A stretch of DNA of 13,430 nucleotides. Origin: Chloroflexota bacterium. Lineage in GTDB: Bacteria; Chloroflexota; Anaerolineae; Anaerolineales; UBA4823. The notes beneath the pieces were generated by a model, which ran no database searches, was not told the DNA's origin, and was given only the letters and a program-made list of their open reading frames with translations. The position numbers and the translations under genes are program-made. Shown piece by piece: positions 9,061 through 13,430 of the stretch. The stretch spans positions 1-13,430 of the forward strand of contig JAJZSS010000009.1 of the NCBI GenBank assembly GCA_021849525.1, read 5' to 3'. Positions within the stretch are counted from its first letter, which is position 1, and every line of letters begins with the position of its first letter.

Positions 9061-9690
9061 ATGCCATCTGAACCCAATCAGCCTGACCTCCAGTATCAGA
9101 TCGGAGCTGTTGTCCTCGCCGCAGGTGAATCCCGCCGCATGGGTGAACCTAAAATGAACCTTCCGTGGGGGAATACAACGGTGGTTGCGCGGGTATGTGA
9201 GGTTTTACTGGCGAGCGGATTAGAGGAAATCCGGGTTGTCACTGGCGGAGGGCGGGAGCATGTAGAAACTGCGGTACAGCATCTTTCGGTACAAACGGTT
9301 TTTAACCCAAAATTTGCAGACCAAAACATGATCCACTCTCTGCAAACCGGGATAGCCTCCCTGAGTCAAAATCTCAAAGCCACGCTAATTGTGCTGGGCG
9401 ACCAACCCCAGGTCGAAGCGGATACGATCCGCAGGCTTACGCAAGCCTTTCAGGAATCCAGCGGGTCATTAATCGTGCCCAGCTACCACAACCGGCGCGG
9501 ACATCCCTGGCTGGTCAGCCGGTCCCTCTGGCCCGAGATATTCTCCTTACGGCCCCCATCCACTTTACGGGATTTTTTGAACGATCACGCCGGTCAAATT
9601 CAATATATTAACCTGGACACACCCACAATCCTTAAAGACCTGGATACACCCGAAGACTACGCCCGCGAGCGCCCACAGGGTACTCATTGA
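9061..9690 (+). CDS. Stand-alone MobA/MocA-like nucleotidyltransferase
   Basis: A 209-residue cytosolic protein with the NTP-transferase fold. It shows LAAGESRRMGEPKMNLPWG (19-37) for nucleotide and metal binding, LGDQP (112-116), RRGHPWLVSR (145-154) and a closing KDLDTPEDY (192-200). It starts two bases after the YqeC-MocA fusion and so is in the same operon. Its nucleotidyltransferase domain is paralogous to the fused one but diverges in the region before the end: instead of a GD-x-G-x-R loop it has SLRPPSTLRDFL (162-173). A Mo-cofactor cytidylyltransferase role is likely from context. A different nucleotide, different cofactor form, or chaperone-like role for the hydroxylase is equally compatible with the sequence. 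An upstream Shine-Dalgarno is weak, consistent with coupling. Confidence 0.82.
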   Translation: MPSEPNQPDLQYQIGAVVLAAGESRRMGEPKMNLPWGNTTVVARVCEVLLASGLEEIRVVTGGGREHVETAVQHLSVQTVFNPKFADQNMIHSLQTGIASLSQNLKATLIVLGDQPQVEADTIRRLTQAFQESSGSLIVPSYHNRRGHPWLVSRSLWPEIFSLRPPSTLRDFLNDHAGQIQYINLDTPTILKDLDTPEDYARERPQGTH

Positions 9691-9719
9691 CCCTCCAGAT
9701 TGGGGTCCGCCCTTGTCGT

Positions 9720-9747
9720 TTGACAATCAGTAAAATTGTTGTATGAT
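9720..9747 (+). promoter_or_regulatory. Strong promoter of the response regulator-thpR-rsfS unit
   Basis: A perfect TTGACA (9720-9725) and TATGAT (9742-9747) are separated by 16 bases. The predicted start is near 9754. The -35 lies in a small inverted repeat, TTGTC-gttt-GACAA (9713-9726), that could serve as a regulator site. The -10 contains the ATG at 9743, which therefore cannot be the translation start. Confidence 0.7.
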
Positions 9748-9760
9748 TAATGCCAACACT

Positions 9761-9767
9761 GGAGAGG
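9761..9767 (+). promoter_or_regulatory. Ribosome binding site that fixes the response regulator start
   Basis: GGAGAGG lies just before ATG 9770, with five bases between GGAG and the ATG. Together with the promoter position it rules in 9770 over 9743. Confidence 0.65.
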
Positions 9768-9769
9768 GA

Positions 9770-10177
9770 ATGCCAAATTCGCAAAGAAATATTGTCATTG
9801 TTGAAGATGAACGGGATACCGGTGAGATGTTTGCCGAAATGTTGCGCCTGCATGGCTACCAGGCGCACAACGCGTTTGGGGGTATGGCTGCGTTAGGCGT
9901 GATTGCGGAAAAACAACCTGATTTGATCTTGCTGGACCTGATGATGCCGGATCTGTCAGGAATGGAGATTATGGCGCAGTTGCGGCTGGATCACAGCCTG
10001 GCAGATATTCCGATTGTGATCATCTCTGCCAAGACCATGCCAACCGATATCCAGGCCGCCTTACGGGCAGGGGCGGCAGACTACCTCACCAAACCTATCT
10101 CATTTAGTGACCTGATCCAGGCTGTCGAACACGTACTCCAGGCGGGAGAGGATGAGATCGACTACACTTCAGAATAA
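9770..10177 (+). CDS. Single-domain response regulator (CheY-like receiver)
   Basis: A 135-residue protein that is one receiver domain with no output domain. Conserved positions are all present: acidic pair E12/D13 in IVIVEDE, phospho-accepting D56 in LILLDLMMPDLSG, switch S86 in IVIISAKT and K108 in YLTKPIS. It should be phosphorylated by a partner histidine kinase, which is not in this window, and act through protein contacts. A short acidic tail (GEDEIDYTSE) follows the last helix. The start at ATG 9770 is set by GGAGAGG upstream; the earlier in-frame ATG at 9743 sits in the promoter's -10 element. It is first in a unit with thpR (nine bases downstream) and rsfS. Those neighbours do not reveal its pathway. 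Confidence 0.9.
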   Translation: MPNSQRNIVIVEDERDTGEMFAEMLRLHGYQAHNAFGGMAALGVIAEKQPDLILLDLMMPDLSGMEIMAQLRLDHSLADIPIVIISAKTMPTDIQAALRAGAADYLTKPISFSDLIQAVEHVLQAGEDEIDYTSE

Positions 10178-10186
10178 TATGACCCT

Positions 10187-10780
10187 ATGGCAGTAATCCG
10201 CGCCTTCATCGCCCTCGACTTATCCAGTGAAATCTCCCAGCGGCTCGATCAAATCAGCAGCGACCTCAAACAGAGGATGCCGCCGAATGTGGTGCGCTGG
10301 GTACCTGCCCAAAATATCCATCTGACCCTGAAATTTTTAGGGGATGTATCGACTGCCAACCTGGATTCCCTACAAAAGATGATCCAGACCGAAGGCGAAA
10401 ACACTCCACCTTTTGATCTCAGTGTGGGCAGCGTGGGCGCCTTTCCAAATGTCCATCGCCCAAGGGTTGTCTGGGTTGGCGTGACCGCGCCAGATACGCT
10501 AGCTGCTCTACAACATGGCATTGAAATGTCCGCATACCGGTTAGGGTATCCCCTGGAAGAGCGTCCTTTTTCACCGCATCTCACTTTAGGGCGAGTCAAC
10601 CGAAATATCTCCCCTGCCAATCTCCAGCATGTTGAGCAGGCGCTCAGCGGGTATAATATAGGCTTCATAGGTGCATTGCATCTTACGGTAGTCCATCTCT
10701 ACCGAAGCGATCTAACTCCGCAAGGCGCACATTACACCCGGCTTTACTCGGCACCGCTCAAAAAGCCGGCAGGTCCTTAA
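10187..10780 (+). CDS. thpR: RNA 2',3'-cyclic phosphodiesterase (2H/LigT family)
   Basis: A 197-residue cytosolic 2H phosphoesterase that hydrolyses RNA 2',3'-cyclic phosphates to 2'-phosphates. The two catalytic H-x-T-x motifs are visible: HLTL at 45-48, followed by KFLGDV, and HLTL at 131-134, followed by GR. The N-terminal RAFIALDL strand and the PRVVWVGV strand are family hallmarks. Length is normal. It begins nine bases after the response regulator stop without a clear Shine-Dalgarno, so coupled translation is likely. rsfS follows after 28 bases. The older name is 2'-5' RNA ligase; the physiological substrate in most bacteria is not established. Confidence 0.92.
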   Translation: MAVIRAFIALDLSSEISQRLDQISSDLKQRMPPNVVRWVPAQNIHLTLKFLGDVSTANLDSLQKMIQTEGENTPPFDLSVGSVGAFPNVHRPRVVWVGVTAPDTLAALQHGIEMSAYRLGYPLEERPFSPHLTLGRVNRNISPANLQHVEQALSGYNIGFIGALHLTVVHLYRSDLTPQGAHYTRLYSAPLKKPAGP

Positions 10781-10798
10781 TCGATTTTCATTACCAGC

Positions 10799-10805
10799 GA
10801 GGTGA
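10799..10805 (+). promoter_or_regulatory. Ribosome binding site supporting a CTG start of rsfS
   Basis: GAGGTGA lies three bases before CTG 10809-10811, with six bases between AGG and the CTG. Its last three bases are an in-frame TGA (10803-10805), so the reading frame cannot begin further upstream. Confidence 0.6.
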
Positions 10806-10808
10806 AAT

Positions 10809-11153
10809 CTGGAAACACTGGAAGTTGCTCATTTTATCCTGGAAGTACTGGAAGAGAAGAAAGCTGAAGATATCTTATTATTGGATATTCGAGAAGTCTC
10901 GGACTTCACCAGTTATTTTATTATTACCTCCGGGACCAGCGACCGGATGTTGAATGCCTTATCCGATGCGGTCAGCGAGGCAGTCAAGGCTCGGTACCAC
11001 CGGATTGGCAAAGAAGAAGGTGAAGCCCGCGAAGGCTGGATCGTCGCAGATTACGGTGATATTGTGATCCATTTCTTCTCGCCAGACCGCCGGGATTACT
11101 ACCGGCTGGAAGATCTCTGGAACAAGGGGCGGGTCATTGTCCGTCTGCAATAA
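10809..11153 (+). CDS. rsfS: Ribosome silencing factor RsfS (probable CTG start)
   Basis: A 114-residue RsfS/Iojap-family protein. It binds ribosomal protein L14 on the 50S subunit and blocks subunit joining when nutrients are low. Family features include the N-terminal helix (ETLEVAHFILEVLEEKKAED), DIREVSDFTSYFIITSGTSDRM, the GEAREGWIVADYGDIVIHFF core and YYRLEDLW near the end. The first in-frame ATG-like codon is TTG 10881, which would delete the conserved N-terminal 24 residues. In frame there is only a TGA at 10803-10805, then CTG 10809, which gives the usual LETLE opening and is preceded by GAGGTGA. No ATG or GTG lies between. The usual nadD neighbour is absent. Identity is firm; the exact start is inferred. 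Confidence 0.9.
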   Translation: METLEVAHFILEVLEEKKAEDILLLDIREVSDFTSYFIITSGTSDRMLNALSDAVSEAVKARYHRIGKEEGEAREGWIVADYGDIVIHFFSPDRRDYYRLEDLWNKGRVIVRLQ

Positions 11154-11182
11154 TTTCTTACCATAACCATGCTATCAATGAA

Positions 11183-11221
11183 CAAGACCCGGAGCCACAA
11201 ACAATCCAGCTCCGGGTCTTG
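11183..11221 (+). terminator. Hairpin between convergent rsfS and aconitase genes
   Basis: A perfect 13-base-pair GC-rich stem (11183-11195 with 11209-11221) encloses a 13-base loop. It sits 30 bases past the rsfS stop and 24 bases past the aconitase stop, so it can serve both strands. Neither side has a clean U-tract (ATTAATCA after it on +, TTCATTGA on -), so efficiency as an intrinsic terminator is uncertain. Confidence 0.6.
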
Positions 11222-11244
11222 ATTAATCACGTCCCTCCATCCTC

Positions 11245-13430
11245 TCAGGACTGGAGCATTTTGCGTAAAACCGTCTGTAAAATGCCCCCATTGCGATAGT
11301 AGTTCACTTCGATCGGTGTATCGATGCGCACCAACGCCTGAAAAAGCAGCTCGCTGTCATCGGATCGCGCCGCTTTCACGGTCACTTCGCTCCCGTGTTT
11401 AAGCTGATCATCCAATCCAAGGATTGAGAAGATTTCGTGTCCGGTCAGACCTAAAGAAGCAGCCGACTGCCCGGCCTTGAACTGCAATGGCAGAACGCCC
11501 ATTCCCACCAGGTTTGAGCGGTGAATGCGCTCGTATGATTCTGCGATCACAGCCTTGACCCCCAGTAACAGCGTGCCTTTCGCCGCCCAATCCCGGCTGG
11601 AGCCCGAGCCGTATTCTTTGCCTGCCAGAATAATCAATGGAATCCCGGCCTCCTTGTAGCGCACAGCAGCATCAAAAATTGAGGTTAGCTTTTGAGAGTC
11701 TGCTCCAGGTCCCAGATAGCGGGTATAGCCACCTTCTACTCCACCGGCTAATTGATTCTTCAAGCGGATATTGGCAAAAGTCCCCCGCGTCATCACCCGA
11801 TCATTTCCACGCCGTGAGCCATAAGAATTGAAATCTCGCGCCCCGACCCCATGTTCGATCAGGTACTTCCCGGCCGGGCTTTCCACCGGTATGGCTCCGG
11901 CAGGTGAGATATGATCGGTTGTGATCGAATCGCCTAATACCGCCAGCACCCGAGCAGACTCAATTTTTTCAATTCGCGGCTCTGTCAGGGTCAACTCGGT
12001 AAAGAATGGTGGCTCCTGAATATAAGTCGAGGTTGGATCCCAGGGATAGAGCTCGCTTTCGGCTGCCTGGATCCTGTTCCAGGTATCATTCCCTGAAAAT
12101 ACACCGGCATACTTGGACTGGAACATCTCCGGCTTGACGAAGCTGGCGATCAGCTGGTGGATTTCCTGATTCGTAGGCCAGAGATCGCGCAAATAAACCG
12201 GATTGCCGTCTCGATCTTCCCCGAGGGGCTCATTGACCAGGTCGATATCCACCGTGCCTGCCAGGGCATAAGCCACCACTAACGGCGGCGAGGCCAGATA
12301 ATTGGCTTTGACAAACGGATGAATCCGGCCTTCGAAATTACGATTCCCGGACAACACCCCCGCAACCACCAGATCCTGGCTGGTGATGGCCTTCGCCACT
12401 TCCCCTGCCAGAGGCCCTGAGTTACCGATACAGGTTGTGCAACCAAAACCAACCAGGTTGAATCCGAGCTTAGCCAGCGGCTCGACCAGACCAGCTTTCT
12501 CCAGATACTCGGTGACCACCCGTGAACCGGGTGCCAGACTGGTCTTGACATACGGTTGAACCTTCAAGCCGCGTTCGACCGCCTTCTTCGCAACCAGGCC
12601 GGCACCCAGCATTACAGACGGGTTCGAAGTATTGGTACAGGATGTGATTGCCGCAATGACCACGGCGCCATGGTGCATCTCAATTGCTTCCTGGGTGCCA
12701 CCATCCCCATGAATGCTTGCTTTTCGGTTTTTTTCTTCCGGCTTTAGCTCATAGCCGCGCTCGGTTTTCGGAGCTGCCAGGGCAGACTGAAACGCGGTTT
12801 GCATATCCGCCAGTCTCACCCGGTCCTGGGGGCGCTTGGGCCCTGCCAGACTGGGTTGGACTGTGCTCAGATCAAGCTCAAGGGTATCGCTGAACTCAGG
12901 ATCAGGTGTTTCCTGAGTGCGGAACAGATTCTGAGCCTTGCAGTAAGCCTCCACCCTGGCGATGACTTCTTCCGGCCTCCCGGTCAGGCGCAAATAACGC
13001 AGGGTTTCGTCATCGACCGGGAAAAAGCCCATCGTCGCGCCATATTCTGGGGCCATGTTGGCAATGGTTGCCCGATCTGGCAAAGTCATGGCAGCCAGCC
13101 CCGGGCCATAGAACTCCACAAATTTGCCTACAACGCCTTTTTTCCGCAGGATCTGGGTAACGGTGAGGGTCAAATCCGTGGCAGTTACACCTTCGCTCAA
13201 CTCACCCAGGAACTTGAATCCAATCACCTCTGGGGTAACCATGTCGATCGGTTGGCCCAGCATGGCAGCTTCCGCCTCAGTCCCGCCGGCGCCCCAGACA
13301 ACGGCCCCCAGCCCATTGATCATGGTGGTATGTGAATCGGTGCCGACCAGTGTGTCTGGGTAGGCAACGCAGACACCATCTTCTTCACTCGCCAGGACGA
13401 CATCTGCCAGGTATTCCAGGTTCACCTGAT
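11245..13430 (-). CDS. acnA: Aconitate hydratase, AcnA/IRP type (5' end outside window)
   Basis: The C-terminal 727 residues of an aconitase that interconverts citrate and isocitrate in the TCA cycle. The frame runs off the right edge; the first complete codons read QVNLEYLA, a conserved block of the family, so roughly 180 N-terminal residues are missing from the usual length of about 900. The three [4Fe-4S] cysteines are present: [10 protein letters not shown] (Cys codon 12637-12639) and [14 protein letters not shown] (12439-12441 and 12430-12432). Later come the domain-4 motifs [16 protein letters not shown] and [14 protein letters not shown]. This sequence arrangement is AcnA/IRP1-like, not AcnB, and the linker includes a charged stretch typical of the group. 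It is convergent with rsfS, with the hairpin between. No frameshift is seen. Confidence 0.95.
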   Translation of the reverse strand, partial: QVNLEYLADVVLASEEDGVCVAYPDTLVGTDSHTTMINGLGAVVWGAGGTEAEAAMLGQPIDMVTPEVIGFKFLGELSEGVTATDLTLTVTQILRKKGVVGKFVEFYGPGLAAMTLPDRATIANMAPEYGATMGFFPVDDETLRYLRLTGRPEEVIARVEAYCKAQNLFRTQETPDPEFSDTLELDLSTVQPSLAGPKRPQDRVRLADMQTAFQSALAAPKTERGYELKPEEKNRKASIHGDGGTQEAIEMHHGAVVIAAITSCTNTSNPSVMLGAGLVAKKAVERGLKVQPYVKTSLAPGSRVVTEYLEKAGLVEPLAKLGFNLVGFGCTTCIGNSGPLAGEVAKAITSQDLVVAGVLSGNRNFEGRIHPFVKANYLASPPLVVAYALAGTVDIDLVNEPLGEDRDGNPVYLRDLWPTNQEIHQLIASFVKPEMFQSKYAGVFSGNDTWNRIQAAESELYPWDPTSTYIQEPPFFTELTLTEPRIEKIESARVLAVLGDSITTDHISPAGAIPVESPAGKYLIEHGVGARDFNSYGSRRGNDRVMTRGTFANIRLKNQLAGGVEGGYTRYLGPGADSQKLTSIFDAAVRYKEAGIPLIILAGKEYGSGSSRDWAAKGTLLLGVKAVIAESYERIHRSNLVGMGVLPLQFKAGQSAASLGLTGHEIFSILGLDDQLKHGSEVTVKAARSDDSELLFQALVRIDTPIEVNYYRNGGILQTVLRKMLQS

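Noticed and set aside
12799..13335. Long open frame on the plus strand opposite the aconitase gene
   Set aside because: It lies wholly antisense to a conserved aconitase coding region, its protein matches no family I know, and no promoter or ribosome site precedes it.

Overview
The window reads as chromosomal DNA from a moderately GC-rich bacterium. An Anaerolineae-type Chloroflexota is my best guess, from the gene repertoire and protein style; this is inference and no marker gene is present. The DNA is almost fully coding, with no IS element, tRNA, rRNA, CRISPR array or phage gene. No gap between genes exceeds about 210 bases.

Layout, left to right. (1) The 3' end of an unidentified gene (2-223, +) runs tail-to-tail into a class III PLP aminotransferase (205-1554, -). 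(2) A divergent intergenic region holds a good promoter followed by a TetR-type palindromic operator (1701-1720). It leads into a three-gene unit: a four-helix membrane protein (1760), a TetR regulator (2231) and an EamA/DMT-type exporter (2860). (3) A histidine-phosphatase-superfamily protein (3762-4487, -) is convergent with the exporter; their stop codons overlap within TTAA. (4) Back-to-back promoters (4531-4601) separate the phosphatase from a tightly packed molybdenum-hydroxylase operon (4652-9690). (5) A separate promoter (9720-9747) drives a single-domain response regulator, an RNA 2',3'-cyclic phosphodiesterase (thpR) and the ribosome silencing factor RsfS, whose start is probably CTG. 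(6) A long hairpin (11183-11221) separates this unit from a convergent aconitase gene that runs off the right edge.

The most distinctive part is 4652-9690. It encodes a xanthine-dehydrogenase-family Mo-binding subunit, then YqeB, a YqeC-MocA fusion, and a second stand-alone MocA-like nucleotidyltransferase. YqeB and YqeC are the signature accessory proteins of selenium-dependent molybdenum hydroxylases. The nucleotidyltransferase domains would convert the Mo cofactor to its dinucleotide form. The operon therefore looks like one enzyme subunit plus its dedicated cofactor-finishing machinery. The [2Fe-2S] and FAD partner subunits, and selD, are not in the window.

Several starts were set from promoter and ribosome-binding-site evidence rather than from the longest reading frame: aminotransferase ATG at 1554, hydroxylase ATG at 4652, yqeB ATG at 6900, response regulator ATG at 9770 and rsfS CTG at 10809.
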